DNA of 64,000 nt from Eonycteris spelaea (taxonomy: Eukaryota > Chordata > Mammalia > Chiroptera > Pteropodidae), in assembly GCA_003508835.1 (NCBI GenBank), contig PUFA01000116.1, positions 5,704,001 through 5,768,000 on the forward strand, in the 5' to 3' direction. Made by a program: the position numbers and the translations under genes. Positions 18,516 through 31,475 of the stretch are shown here, one piece after another. Numbering within the stretch: position 1 is the stretch's first letter; the number at the start of each line of letters is the position of its first letter. Below the pieces are notes generated by a model that searched no databases, was not told the DNA's origin, and saw nothing but the letters and a program-made list of their open reading frames with translations.

Positions 18516-18552
18516 GGGGCATCTTCGGGGCTCCCACCGTCACGCTGGCCAT
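18505..18552 (-). promoter_or_regulatory. Overlapping upstream ORF in the EPHB6 leader
   Basis: On the − strand an ATG at 18552–18550 opens a 15-codon frame that stops at 18507–18505, eight nucleotides past the first base of the main ATG (18515–18513), in another frame. The exon that holds both probably starts near 18580, just after a CTACAG acceptor, so the uORF should be in the mature leader. Overlapping uORFs usually lower initiation at the main start. A second in-frame ATG lies within the uORF. Confidence 0.5.
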
Positions 18553-19689
18553 CGTCCCGCTCCCAGGCAGGGCTGCCGCTCTGTAGGACTGGGGACCACA
18601 GCCAAGCTTGCTTCCTGTGGAGACACAGGACCGGAAGAGGCAAGTGGCAGGTAACCGCGTTGTTTCATAGATGGCCCAGGCTCCAAACCCTGGCCTCGGG
18701 TCTCCTCCTCTAGCTCGCAAATGGTCCCGGCACCAACTGCAGGGTGACGACCAGCAGGGACCTCTCCCCTGACTGGGGCAAGTCCACCATCCCGGAAGCC
18801 ATGGCCGCGTTGCTCCCTCCCTACGTCCATGTCTCACGGCCCTTCTTCTAGAGCATGGGGTACTTAGTTCTGGGCCAGTCTTACTGTTTTCTTCTGGAAG
18901 GAGCTACTCTGTTGGAAGAAGCTATTCTAATCCAGTCTCTTCATTTACTCTCTTCTCCTCCTCCTACGGCCACCCTGCATTGGGAGTCAGGAGATTCTTC
19001 TCATTTAAAAGCCGAGTGGGTTGAAAATGACTCCTTCCCTGGAGACACACATCTCCCTCTCCATGACACCCCGGAGCCCCCATCAGACTTGGATGCTCTA
19101 GATGTTTCAGAGAGGCAGTGACGTGAGAGGGGTCACAGAAGGAGAGCTGTGGGGTACCAGGGAGGGCAGGTGTGAGGACAGATGCAAAGAAGACATAGTG
19201 TAAAGATGCCATCCCGAGAAACGGGCCAGCATCGAGAAGGGAGAGCGCCGTGTGGGCCCGGCATGCCTACGTCTGGTGAACCAGGTCCTCTCTCCGCAAA
19301 GGGCACTTTTTTTTTTTCCTGTGGCTTATAGAAAAATAAACGTATTCTTTAAATATATGCAAAGATGCTTCCAGTTTCCTTACAGTGAAAGGGAGGCACG
19401 TTGAGACAAGTGACATGCCATTTTGTCCTATGAGATTAATAATGCAGTGGGCAGGAGAAGGTGCAGGGAACAGGCTCTCTTCTATTCACTGTGCTCACAA
19501 GTTCAAACTGGAACATCCTCTTGGACAATCGGCGATGTCTGTCTAACAGCGTCACTTTTAAGAATTTGTCCTCCGGGTACCATATACTTGGATCCATTTG
19601 CCCAGATGTTCAAACAAGGATATGTGTTGCAGAATTGTTTGTAAAGAAAAACACTGTAAAGTAACCATTCATCATTAAGGAAGATGGTT

Positions 19690-19885
19690 TATGGGGACGA
19701 AGGGTATAGCATAGGGGATTTAGTCAATAATAATGCAATAGCTATGCATGCTGTCAGATGGGCACTGGATTTATCGGGGGGATCACTTTGTAAGTTATTT
19801 AAATATCTAACCACTACGCTGTATGCATGAAAGTAATATAATCATATGTCAACTGGAATTGAAAAGTTAAAAAAAATACTAAGAT
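19690..19885 (+). mobile_element. L1 3'-end fragment
   Basis: The block 'gatcactttgtaagttatttaaatatc', followed by a 'gtcaactggaattgaaaagttaaaaaaa' tail, is typical of mammalian L1 3' UTRs with an A-rich end. It is heavily 5'-truncated and non-coding. Confidence 0.6.
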
Positions 19886-20944
19886 TATGGCACAACCTTC
19901 GAAAGGAATAAGGGCTGCTGTTTATGCATTGATATGAACATCCTTTTAAGTGAAAATCCAGTGCAGGACAGCATAAAGTATGCTCTCGATTGGTAACTTA
20001 AGGACATACCTATGCGCACCTGCATGTGGGTCATTATGATGGATAGACAACACGTGAAGAAGAAAGTTGGAGGGTCCACACAGGAGCTGGCACAAGGCGG
20101 GGTCACCCTCGCCGTACCTCTTTTCATTTCTGCATTTAATAGGCCTTGTGTGTATCGTTCGATTAAACCGTTTATGAAAAAATTCCTTTAAACCTGTAAT
20201 AATTATTTAGTAAAATGAATCAAAATCGTGTTCATGCTCCCCAAATGACTTCTCTGACTATGGAATGAGCTTCCCTTGTATATGAAATGCCCCCCGAGCT
20301 TTTAGAAGCCCAGAGCACAAAGCACATGACCGGGGCAGTATGGCTGCCTCCAGAGTCACGGTCACAACACACGGGCTCAGACCTTGCTTCGTGTGTTGCT
20401 CTAGAGATTACTGGTGACCTGTCTCTGTCCCCGTGACTGCGTCTCAAAAGTCCACGAGTTGCACGGTCGAGAGTGGCAGATTGCATTTATTCTTTCCGTT
20501 GAGAAGAAAACAAGAGGCATGTCACTCAAAAGGCACAGAATCGAGGGTAGAGGGGGAAAAGAAAAGAAAAAGAAAGCCAAGTGAAAGTTGGAACCTGTTT
20601 CCTCCTGGATGTTTGTTGCTGTTTGACCCATGGTGCTGTTGAAAATGACACATTTCACAATGAAGCTAAAATCAACCTATTAAACTATATTTAACTTTGA
20701 TGAGTATGAAAATCATGATTTGATTTCCACTAATCTGATGTTTTTCCTGGTAATCCTGTCTATACTGTAAGATGAAGCCTTCAGGGTTATCTCCATGCGG
20801 TTACCATGAAAAGACACCATTTCGACATCTGTATCGGCTGATGAGTGCTGGGTATCTGTGAGCCACTGAAATTCACCTTTCATGCTTCTAGAACCCTATA
20901 TCTGTGAAACAGAGGGTTTGACTTGGGGCACGTGGAAGCAAGAA

Positions 20945-21040
20945 AACAACATTTCCAAATCATCACATGGTACACCTTAAACTTACACAATGCTATGTGT
21001 CAATTATATCTCAGGAAACCTGGGAAAAAAAGAAGGACTT
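20945..21040 (+). mobile_element. L1 3'-end fragment
   Basis: The sequence 'catggtacaccttaaac', then 'gtgtcaattatatctcag', then an A-rich tail matches the terminal part of older L1 3' UTRs. Only about 95 bp are recognisable. Confidence 0.55.
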
Positions 21041-24000
21041 CCACGGAGCAAATTATTCCTAAGAAACAGAGGTTCTTTGCAAATACAGTCCCCAATGCTA
21101 CTAGAATCATTCACAGATTAAATAAATGCTTCATGAAGTGAAAAGCATGGCCCCATCACCAAGGGCTGTTTAATGAGGATCCTGAAGTTATTCACATTGT
21201 AGGCACATCCCTTACCCTCTCTTCCAAGGCTTAATTTAGAAACATGCCCGACACACTAGAGCAGACCAGATTCTGTCCAGAGCAAGAGAATCTTTGGGAA
21301 CGTTCTTATCAAGCACTGAAAATGCCAGCAAAAAAAAAAAAACCCTTAAACAATGAAGGCTGTTATACCATTTGACCAGCAGACATTCTTACATTCTTTA
21401 AAATAGCTTCTTTCACTCAGAGCCTGGATGGCTTCTGGAATCTGTATAACGAAGACACTGTGAGTGCTGTGTCTTCCTAAATGGATCACTCGACAAATAA
21501 TCACAGAGGAGTACTAAACATTTAAGATACATCTCAATCGACTTTTGGAAGGAAATCGCAACGTGGAAGAAAAGATGCACTGCAGATGTTACCAGCTGTG
21601 CAACAGGGAACATTCTAGAAGCAGATGAGGCGTGGCAAAGCATTGCTCCGTGACCCACAATGCAAGTACCGCAGTGGCTCGTGGCCATGACAGGGTGTGC
21701 ATGCATAGCTTTAGCAGGCATCGCAATGACAATGCGAAGCTGGCCTCTCTCCAGAAGTTCCAGAAAAGAGCAAGAGCAATTAGGAAAGCTGAAGCCGCTG
21801 AGCTTCCATCATCGCGAGGGGTCATAAAGGAAAGAGGAAAGTGGAGTCTTTGCATGCCGACTGCCAGCCACTTCAGTGACTTCAAAACATTTTACTTAGG
21901 AAAAATGGTACACTCATTAAGAGGAAATGGTTGAGGATCATAAAGCGCCCCAAGTGAACTTTCGCTGTTTGATGAGGACACAGGTTTCTGGATCCGGATC
22001 CAGAAAATTGAAGGTTATAAACAGATTTCTTCAGAAAGGAATTGTGGCTGAGTGAGACAAGGCAGTTAGGTCAGTGCTCACTTATCACATGAACCAGATA
22101 AATTCAGGTCTTCTCTTTTTTAATAGATAAAAAGAATCTGAGTGTATCTCTATGGCTAAAATAAAAACATGACAAGAAAAAACTTTATCAAGATATGAAA
22201 GAAATTGCTGTCAACTATTCCTACCACTGCAGAATCTTTTGAAACAAGTTTCAAAGGCAGAAATATAAGTGACAAGAACACGGCTGCTCTACACACATGC
22301 CTGGAATTCTAAACAAGCAGGGCTTAGAACTTGACTTTCAAAGGTGCTATCAATGGCTGAGGACGAGGACATCTTTCTCCATTTGGTCCAGGAGTTCACC
22401 CTGGGAGCGCCAAGCACATCCTGGCTGCCACACAGAATGGGACAGGCCTCTACCAGGCCAGGCCCCTCACCCCCTTCCTTGTGGCCTGCTTGAGATCTCT
22501 CTCTCTCCTCCAACTTCTGAAAGGAACTGGCCAGTGTTTTGAAATCCTCTCACCCACGAAAGAGCAGAAAAGTTACCGCAATCAGAAAAACTTTCAAATT
22601 TCAGATGTGTACCTGCTTTTAAAAATATAAAGCATCAGAAGCAGCAGCACTGTGGTGATAGCTCAGAAAATGAGACTGATTAGATGAAGTTTCCTGTGAC
22701 AAAAGTTGCATTCTGTGACTTCTTTTTTTTTTTTTTTTCCTCAGCTCCTTTCCTGGATATATCACTTTGTATCTTTTTCATACAGCAGAGACATTATATC
22801 CACAAGCCGGCTACATTTCTTTGGTTGACAAAAATATGGCAGTTTCTTAGGTGTCAAGATCGTATTTTGTTTTCAGAAACTGGCAAAGATTAAAAATGTG
22901 TAGGATCTTAGCTTATGAGTTTGGTTATCTATAAAAATGCAAGATTTAAAAATGACTAAATCTCTAAGAATCTTAAAAGTGAACTGCACTTAAATCAAAA
23001 TGCTAAATATGATAATCTGATGAACAAACCAAGCTGCCTTAATATAGCTTATGTACCTCAATCTACAAAGTGAATTTTAAGAAATTAAAGAATATAAGCC
23101 AACTAAGCTTGTAAGAAAGTATGGCAGAAGATATATCGGGCCACTAAAATTGGTTACTGTAGGACATAGAAAAGGTGGGGGTGAGTTAACTTTGTCTTAC
23201 ACATATTAGAATTATTTTTCTCGTTACCATGATCATATCTGATTTTTAGAATTAAAACAAAATCTCACGATTAAAATCTATACAAATCTATCCTCCCCCT
23301 TTTCCCCTCTAGGTTTTAGATTATCTAGAAAATTTCATCTAAGAAGAAAGCAGAGATGGAGAGGCAGTAGGAGCTGGGAATGAATTAGCAAAATAATGTC
23401 AAACATAAAAGCAAAAGAACTTTCATCCCCGGGTTTTCTTTCAGCTTCTCTCCCAAGAAATTAAAATTGCCTCACCGATAACGTCACCTTTCTCGTACAG
23501 GATGTCAAGCACCGAACAGTGACTTCAGAGGGAAAGAAGGGACTGGGCACGGGCAACACCCAGGAGGGGCATTGCTGCAAATGGAGTACAGACAGGACCG
23601 GCCAGGGAGGCAGAGTGGGCTGCAGGGAAGGTCCCAAGGGCGAAGGGGTCGCTGGTTTTATGTCTGGTGTGGTTGCTGACACCTGTTAGCCACAGGGTCA
23701 GTGCGGGAGGGGTCAGCGCCACAGGCCCTGCCCTTGGTCCTGTTCTGCAGCTGTTAAACGCCCAGGAAATTCCAGCGTAATCCTTGCTCAGCTTAATGCT
23801 GCAGCCTCTCCCCTTTAATCTCCACCTTGGATAGGTCTCAGAAGCTCTCTCTTCCAGCCTTGGCCTCCCGCCCTGAAAAGGATCCCCAGTGGCCTTTGCA
23901 TCAGCATCCAGAGCAGACAGTGAGGAGGTGGCTGTCCTCCGGTGCTTTAGCCCCCTCTGCATTGGCTGGAGAGGACCATTTGTGGATTACCCCAGGGGAC

Positions 24001-25689
24001 AGTCCTGTGTCTCTTGAGGCCTCCGAGAATGTACCCTAGAGCACGCAGATGCTGACAAATGTGCCTCCCACTGTGGAACTGGGGGAGGCTCTTAAGATTA
24101 CAGGCAGTGTCTGGCTTTAGCCAGAGAGTCGCTGAGAATGAGCCACTCCGGCTGCGCACTGCCTGAGGACGGGCATGGTTCTGGGAAAGAGCGTAAGGGA
24201 GGCTGTTGAGGCAGTCTGTGCACATGTGCGTGAGGGATGAGTAAGTGGGAGACCGTGGACGCAAGCCCATGGGTGCCAGGACCGATGCCTGTGAGAGCAA
24301 GTGCGAGAGGGTGTACGTGAGGTGAGCCGCGTGTGGAGCAGGACCGTGGGTGCAGGGAGGTGTGTGTGGCTGTGAACAGGCACCCCGAAGGGGTCCTCGG
24401 AACCCCCAGCCCCCACCGTGGGTCTGCCCCCGCTCCACAACCTGGTCAGCCTGCGCGAGCTTCTCTCTGCCCCAGGAAGTGCTTCAGCAGAAACACCTGG
24501 GCTGGGAGACAGGGAACCAGAGGCCAGGCCCCCAAGCCTCCCACCCCCCAGCACAGCCCTTCCATCTAGGGGGGAGCGTGGGCCTAGGCCCAGAGCCCAG
24601 CTCAGGAGAGGGTGATGAGTGGGGGGTGGGGGGCAGCTGGCTGGGAGGAGGCAGGGTCTTGGCCTTCCCCTGCTCCCCGCATCGTTGCCTGTCGTCGTCC
24701 CCAGTTCCCTGGTGGCACAGCCAGTCCTGCCAGCCATCTTCTTGCACCAAGAGACTCCACAGGAGTCCTCCTCCCTAGAAGGAGCCCAGGGGCCCCCCTG
24801 ACTGCACTCCTGCTGTTCTCACCGCCCCCCCCCCCAGTGCTCCCTGTACTTGGATAGTTTCCCTCCGGTGTCCCCGGTCGCACAGTCCCTGTCCCACTGA
24901 ATCAGCATCTCCCCTTCCAGGGCCTGAGTCAAGTTCCCCTGGCAGCGGAGGGCCTGGCCCAGGTTAACTGATTGGGAACAGGCCCAGCCGCTTCTCTCCA
25001 GGGGCGCTGGGTGCCGCCAGGGACATTACAACATCGGCTATGCTGGGCCCGCGCCAGCTCCCCCGGGGAGGGGAGGAGAGAGGGTACCAGACAGCCAAGA
25101 CTGGTGGGTGGGGTGTGGGGCCGGCGGGGCCAAGCTCCCCTCCCACCGCGGAGAGAGAGGAGGCGGGGCTGGCGCGGCAGCAAGCTGACTTTGGGGTGGA
25201 ACTTGGGGGTATGGCTGGGAGCACGAGCCAAGCCTTCCTACCACCCCAAGGCTCACCTGTGGTGACGGGGGTGGGAGCAGAAGGGCCGTGGGAGCTGGGG
25301 GCAGATGTGGGATCGACCTCCTCGCTTCCCCGAGCTCCGCCGGATTGGAGAGGTGCACTGGAGGGGTGGGCAATCCTCTTAGAAGGCTGGGAGCCCGGCC
25401 TCCGCCAGGACCCCTAGAGCAGGACCCCCTCCCCATCTCGCAGCCCGAGGAGGGTCTCTGCAAACAGCGGGGATCACAGCAGCAAGGATAATGGGGGTGT
25501 CAATGGGGCTGCTCAGAGGGCCAGGGGAGCCAGGTGGGCCAGTCCCGCACCCCTCACGAACCCCACTCTCGCACTTCCCCAGAAGGCCCCCGAGGGTCTG
25601 CCGAGGCCCTGTCTGGAGGGACCCTGCACTTTGACAAACCTGAATCCCTCTGTCCCCAGGCACAACGCCCCTCGCCCCCAACGCTGCCT

Positions 25690-26290
25690 GCGACCCCGGG
25701 TCTCACCTTCCCGCCGGCCGCAGGCTCCGCAGGTCTGCACCCCGCGAGGCCCCGCGCTCGCCCGGCGCCGCCGCTGTCTCCGTTCGGGTGCGGGGACCCC
25801 CGGCTCCCCGCGGCCCGGGTCCGCCCGCGCCGCACGGCTCCGGGCTCCGGGGCGGTCGGGGGGCGGCGGCTGGCGGCCTGCGCTGCTCTGGAGGCGGGCG
25901 CGGGCACCGTGCGCAGCCCGCGTCGCGCTGCCCGTCGCCGCGGAGGGTCGCGGGTCCCGCCGCCCGCGGCTCTGCTCCGGAGCGGCGGCTGGAGCGAGCG
26001 CAGCCCGGCCCGCCCCTCCGCGGCCCGCCCAGCCCGGCCCGCCCCTCTTCCGGGGAGCCGAGCCCGCCCTCCCGGCCCCGGCGGCGGCGGGCGCGCGGCG
26101 GGGGACGTGGGCGCGGGGGGCGGGGGCCCGGCGGAGGTGGGGTCCGCGCTCCCGGGAGATCGCGTTTGCAAACCGGGGGACCCGCGCGGGCTCGGGACCC
26201 CCGCGGCGCGAGGGGTGCCCGGGGCGGGGCCCCAACGCCCGCGCCCTGTCCCCTCCCGGCTGTGCGGCTGCAACTCTAGGAACGGAACCC
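25690..26290 (-). promoter_or_regulatory. CpG island, likely EPHB6 promoter and first non-coding exon
   Basis: About 600 bp of extremely GC-rich DNA is dense in CpG (runs such as gcccgccc and cggcggcg) with many GC-box (Sp1-like) motifs and no TATA box. It is the only such island between EPHB6 and TRBV30. It lies about 7.5 kb upstream of the EPHB6 start codon on the − strand, giving a gene length near 15 kb, similar to human EPHB6. The large overlapping open frames on both strands here are a by-product of GC content. The exact start site cannot be read from sequence. Confidence 0.7.
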
Positions 26291-26860
26291 CCTGTTTTAG
26301 TGCCGGCTCAGGTCTGAACTCAGGTGGGCGTGAGCTGAGAAAAAAAAAAAAAAGAAAGAAAAAGAAAAGCAGAGGTGGAGGGAAAGACACACTGAGACAT
26401 CTCGCGGGGTACGGGGGCGGTGGGGGTGCGGCAGGGAGGGGCGTCGGAAAGTGTCGCGGATCCAGCCTTAAACTCTTCTCCCTCTTCGTGACCCTGGATC
26501 TCAGCGGGGAGGCTTCTGACCCCACCCTCCCCCAAGGGCCGGGAAGCCGGGGTCTGAGAGGGGGCGTGCTGAGGTCGGAGCCTGGCTTTGCATGGCCCGG
26601 GCAAGTCGCTGCACCTCTGGGTGCCGCCTCCCTTGCCCGCCCCCCCCCCCCGAGAGAACTCCCTACAGGGATGAGAGGCGGTGGAAGGGACTCAGCGGGC
26701 GCCTGCAAGGAAGGGGCGGGGGGTTGGTGTTGGGGAACGGTGGAGGCGTCGCGACGAAGGATGTTTCCGCCACCCCCAGCCTCTGCTCAAACCCAGGGCA
26801 GGCGTGGGGGTCCATTGTTCCGGTCCTACAGCGCTTAGCTGGGGCCTTGCCGCGAGCCGT

Positions 26861-26876
26861 TGCTGCCACCTGCTGG
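26861..26876 (-). promoter_or_regulatory. CTCF-like motif upstream of EPHB6 promoter
   Basis: On the − strand the sequence reads ccagcaggtggcagca, a close match to the CTCF core (CCASYAGRKGGCRS). It lies about 0.6 kb upstream of the EPHB6 CpG island. Motif match only; occupancy is not shown. Confidence 0.45.
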
Positions 26877-28183
26877 ATCTTCGCGGGAACACAGGCACCT
26901 GGTGGCATTCTCTCTGGCCTGTTCTTCCCCGCCGCGTCCCCTTATCGCTCTGTTCCATCTTCCTCTCCAAAGTCCTTCTTTTAGTCGAGACGCGTTTATT
27001 AAAGCGCTACCCGCAACTGGGCTGATCCACACCGGTAGTTCGGAACCATCGGAAACCGAGGAAAATTGTGAAAGAGAGCTGTGTGCCAATAAGCACAATA
27101 AACAAAACAATGAAACTTTAGGCGGCACCCGGGAGAAACAAACAGGCTTTAGTGAATTGGCTGAATGGGCGATGCAAGGAAAGATAAAGGCGGCTGAACA
27201 AGTCCCCACTTGGCAAGGGGGTTGGTTGTTCACTCCCAATACCTGGAGTTAATTGAGGAGCCTGACGTTGGACGACTCCGCACGTGGACATCATTAATAA
27301 GTCCACGCGCACCGGTGAGTCTAACAGTCTCGTGTTTCTTTCCTTTGCTCTGAGATTCGGTAGTGGAGAATCAGTTCTCTCCAAGGGTTTCACAGACTTT
27401 CGTGAAACCTGAATTTACATTATACGTGGTATTATGTAACTTACGATCCTAGATGTATTAACAATACGACCGTGGGTATATTGGAATTTTTTTTTAAAGC
27501 AAATGTTTAAAAATAAAAGTATCAACCAAAACAAAACATGGAAATTACTTTATAAAATCCAGAGATTCCAGTTGTAATGTGCAACACGTCATGTATTGAA
27601 GTTATAGTAAAAATATCTCTATTCCTTTCTATTGTCTGACACATCTTATTGTTTACACTGCCATTAGGTGTCTGTGAAATTAAGTTTTTGTGATTCGAGG
27701 CTTATGTAATAATTTTTCTTTTGTTAATAAAATTAGGCATCCAGTCTTCAAAGCAAGCTCTACTGCAGTCTGGAGGCAAAGAGGTTTAAGTTTGTGATTA
27801 CAATTGGCCCTGTATCATAATTTCCTATGTGTTATCAAACTAAATTTTAGAAGTAGGTGGATAGCACAGAATTCATTATTAAGTTATGCTCCCGTCAGCA
27901 GCTGTTAAAAAGCGAAGTAATGAATTCTTTTTTAAAGTTGAACATAAATCTTGGCTATAACTTTTTCAATGCCTGGCACATATGAGGCACTTAGAAGAGT
28001 TTTAGAATACATGACTAAAAATAATAGTATTTAAACTTGTTCTGTGCCGAAGGGCAGAACTTAATAAAGTCTGTGGCTCACAGAATTCATTGTCTTGAGA
28101 CACAGGCATCTATAATGTAAATCTGGAGCCAAAAGAAACTCCTTAGAAAACTCCAGGTGGTTTGGGATGGCTCTGATTGGTTC

Positions 28184-28207
28184 TGTTGCTGCTGCTGCTG
28201 CTGCTGC
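28184..28207 (+). repeat. (GCT)n trinucleotide repeat
   Basis: About eight GCT units follow 'ggttctgtt' and run into a T-rich stretch. It is not in a recognised exon. Confidence 0.85.
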
Positions 28208-29895
28208 TTTTCTTTTTCCCCCCGTTTTTGCCTCCTTCTTGGGCTTTTCTCTCTTCAGCATCTATCACTCCCCAAGGACGCACAATTGTCTTCTGCCTTA
28301 TTTCCCTGTAGAACGGCTAATGCGAGCTAATGTTATTATAAGCAAGGAAATTATAAGTAATTTCAATGATAAGAACTCTAGTAAAAAACAAAAAACTAAG
28401 GAATCTGCTGAGTCCCTGATCACTTCTCAAATATTAATGATAGCAACAGATGCTCAACCTCACGCGAGCCTGGGCCCTTCCCCGCGCTCTCTGGAGACCC
28501 CGTGGCCTCAAGCGCCGTCTTACTCGCCCAAAGCTGGAGTCTGATCTCCAGATAGTTTGTCCAATAAAAGTGTCAAATGCCCATTTATACAACTGAAACT
28601 ATTTTTTTTTTAACTTCTAGAGTATTCTAGGGTTCTCCTACAGTACAGGTTTGTTTTGAGGATTTGCAACTGATTTGTAGACCAACGGTGATAGTTCCAT
28701 TTTGATGCTCACTGAACCTGAGCGATCTTCCAACTTGACCCAGGAGAGTCTCTGCTTTGACATGGCTTTAACCAAACAATAAGAAAAAGACATTTGGAAG
28801 TATTAGCACACAGAGAGAAAGTGGAGGGCTGGACTCTTGTAACAGGACGTGTTGTTATCCGTTAGAGATCAATGCCAGCTGCATAGAACAGAGACGTTGT
28901 GCAGCATTTTTTAAACAAACTGAGCCACCCAGGAATGCAATCAAAGTCCCAGGTCAACAAGACTTGGGGTTCTGCCCCTCCCGCTTTAGGATGAGGCCTT
29001 GTCCTCAGGTCCTCAGCACGTCCACCAGAGCTCCGGCTCTGATGTCCATTAGTTTCAGTCAAGGAAAAGATGGCCGTAGATTCCGCCGAGTTAGCACCCT
29101 GTGAAGAACCTTTCTGGAAACTCCACCCAGTGACGTCTCCTTAGATATCATTGGCCAAGACTGTGTCACACATAGACCCCTGTGTGTAAGAAACTGAGAA
29201 ATGCACGTGGCACCAAGTAAAATTGAAGTTCGGTTAGTAAGACGAAAGAATATTAGACAGGCAACCAGCAGCCTCTGCCACAAATAAGCTAAGATGATCA
29301 CAGTTATCTACATCTTTTTTCTGCAATCTACAAAAAATGAGGCTTTTCATAGGACCTCATTGCTGGTATTCACCCCGTCCCACCCCCAGACCATCATCTT
29401 TAATATATATTTTTAATGTTCAAAGATGAGTCCTAGGAAGTTAGTGGAGTGGATGGAAATGCTAGAAGCCTCCTCTCACTAAAATAACTATGACACCAAT
29501 TCAAAAAAAAAAAATTAAGAAGAAAACCCTCTGCAGTTACTCATATAAACAACAAGAGTTGAAACATTCTAGATCTTAATAAGACTTTGGCAGGACAGGG
29601 TTGACAAGTGCTCATTACCACTCTGCTTCTACCCTGGTCTGTGCTGTGTCTGCTCCCTTTAGATCCAGACCCGTGACACAATGATGTCTAACAAGGAGCA
29701 AGTGGTCCCACGGTCTGCCCTTCCGTCCAACGCAGTCATGTCCCCCGGCTCTGGTTACCAGATAGTGTTATTTGAACACATCCACATTCCCCCAAACAGG
29801 ACAGGTGGCCTGCCTTGCTCCAAGGTCTGCCTTTGGCTCTACACGTGGCGGGAGCATTTCCTGGTTCTCTGCTACCAGGTAGTCCCTTGCCTCAG

Positions 29896-29897
<2 letters not shown>

Positions 29898-29954
<57 letters not shown>
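29898..29954 (+). repeat. (CT)n microsatellite, about 57 bp
   Basis: An uninterrupted CT dinucleotide tract. Open frames across it encode only Ser-Leu or Arg-Glu repeats and are not genes. Confidence 0.95.
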
Positions 29955-29959
<5 letters not shown>

Positions 29960-31067
29960 CATATGGAGTCTAGAATCTATCCCATCAGACCTTTAAGCAC
30001 TTAAAGAGGACAAGCCACTATCAAGAATGAGCAAACTGCAACAGCAACAGAATTTGAGATTTTTTACAAATCTGAGGCAACCCGGAAACAAAGTAAATCT
30101 GTAAGAGTTTAAAGAAGAAGTTCCACTTTATGTTCTTAGTGAGTTAAAAGCAGATTTGGCAACTATTTTTAAAGGTTGGGATGAAAGGGAGAAAAAAAAT
30201 AAGAAAAGTACAATAGCTGTAATAAAACCTCAGTCGTGCAGAAGGAAAAAAATGGCAAAACTATGGGGAAAATAAACCAGTGAAGTATAACTTGAACCTG
30301 GGAAGAACTTTCAAGAGGTGAGACCCGAGTAGATTATTTTTTAAATAGCAGAGAAGGTAAAAGCTCTGAAAAATACAATAGGAATTCTAACCTTAAAATG
30401 ACAATAATTTTAGAATGAGAAGACAGATCAAATACATAAAAGGGAAAAAAAGACAAAACTTAAAATATTTTAATATCTGGCCCATATTAAGTGTGTACAT
30501 GATATTTATTAAATGATTGAACTAATTTAAAAAGTCGGTCTAAAAATCTAGAGATTTCACCATCTTCTAAGTAACACCGATCAGCAGAAATCAATGCCAA
30601 GATATAATTTGGTAAAAGTTTTTCAGTCAGTACCTTGCAAGTTTACACAAACACAGAGTTTACAAGAGTTAAAATAAAAATGCATTCATATTTCTTCTCT
30701 GGGGCCCTGATTAATGCATAATACCTTCGGAGTTTTCAGAAGAAAGGGATAAAACACTCGATCAGCTTCTGAAAAACCATTCTCAGCTCTTCCCCTTGGC
30801 AACCCCAAACGCTGAGGCCGAGGAGCTAAATGATTGCCCTCCCAGCCTTTCTTACAGTGAGGAGTCGATATCAGACCTCGTGCTACTTCGCCAGAAGACA
30901 ACAGAATTCTGCTGGGGTCACTTCTGAATTTCTGACAAAAAAGACACAGATTTGGCCGACGTGGCCCTATCTCCTTTGTCTTGCTTTGTAACCATCCCTT
31001 GGACATGGCACTGGTTTCTTATTGATGCCCACCCCCCGCTCCCCCCCCCCCAAAAAAAAAAAAGAAA

Positions 31068-31475
31068 CAAAAACAGGGCTGAAAACAACACGAGCACTAT
31101 CTTATGGTTCTGGAGGTCAAAAGAACAACATACATCTACCAGGGCTCAAAAACTTAAGTGTAGGCAGGCCAGTGCTCCTTCTGGAGGCTCCAGCAGAAAT
31201 CTGTGCCCCTTTCTTTCCTCCTGCGACCTCCAGAGGCCACTGCTTCCCTTAACTCACAGCTTTCTCTGCCTTCCTTTCTTCTGCCGCCACCACCCTTTAC
31301 AGGGGCCCTTGTGATTCCATTGGGCCCACCCAGATAATCCAGGGTGATTTCTCCCTCTGGAGGTCAGTTCATGTGCAGCCTTAATTCCCCTTTAACATGT
31401 AAACGAATGTAACAGATTCCAAGAATTAAGATGTGGATAGATGCCTTTGGGGACCATCATTCTGCCGACCACAGA
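31068..31475 (-). mobile_element. MLT1-type (ERVL-MaLR) LTR remnant
   Basis: On + the block contains 'tggttctggaggtcaaaag', 'ttctggaggctccagcag', 'gggcccacccagataatcca' and ends 'gaccatcattctgccgacca'. That is the reverse complement of the MLT1 order, which starts with a TGTGGTAGGCAGAATAATGG-like end. It is preceded on + by a C-run and A-run. It is an old solitary LTR with no retroviral genes. Confidence 0.7.

Larger units (their letters stand above)
18581..25689. other. EPHB6 5' intron region, no coding exon seen
   Basis: This gap lies between the first coding exon of EPHB6 and the CpG island. It probably contains intron and perhaps non-coding leader exons, which cannot be placed without transcripts. 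About 19.3–23.4 kb is AT-rich with L1 3' ends. About 23.5–25.6 kb is GC-rich and near-unique. The open frames here are short, lack domain motifs and overlap on both strands, so I treat them as chance. Confidence 0.5.

Noticed and set aside
25534..26838. Long + strand open frame (434 codons) over the CpG island
   Set aside because: All frames on both strands stay open here because stop codons are rare in very GC-rich DNA; the residues are Pro/Arg/Gly-rich with no domain, and an overlapping 384-codon frame exists on −.
29768..29962. Arg-Glu repeat protein on −
   Set aside because: It is a translation of the (CT)n microsatellite.
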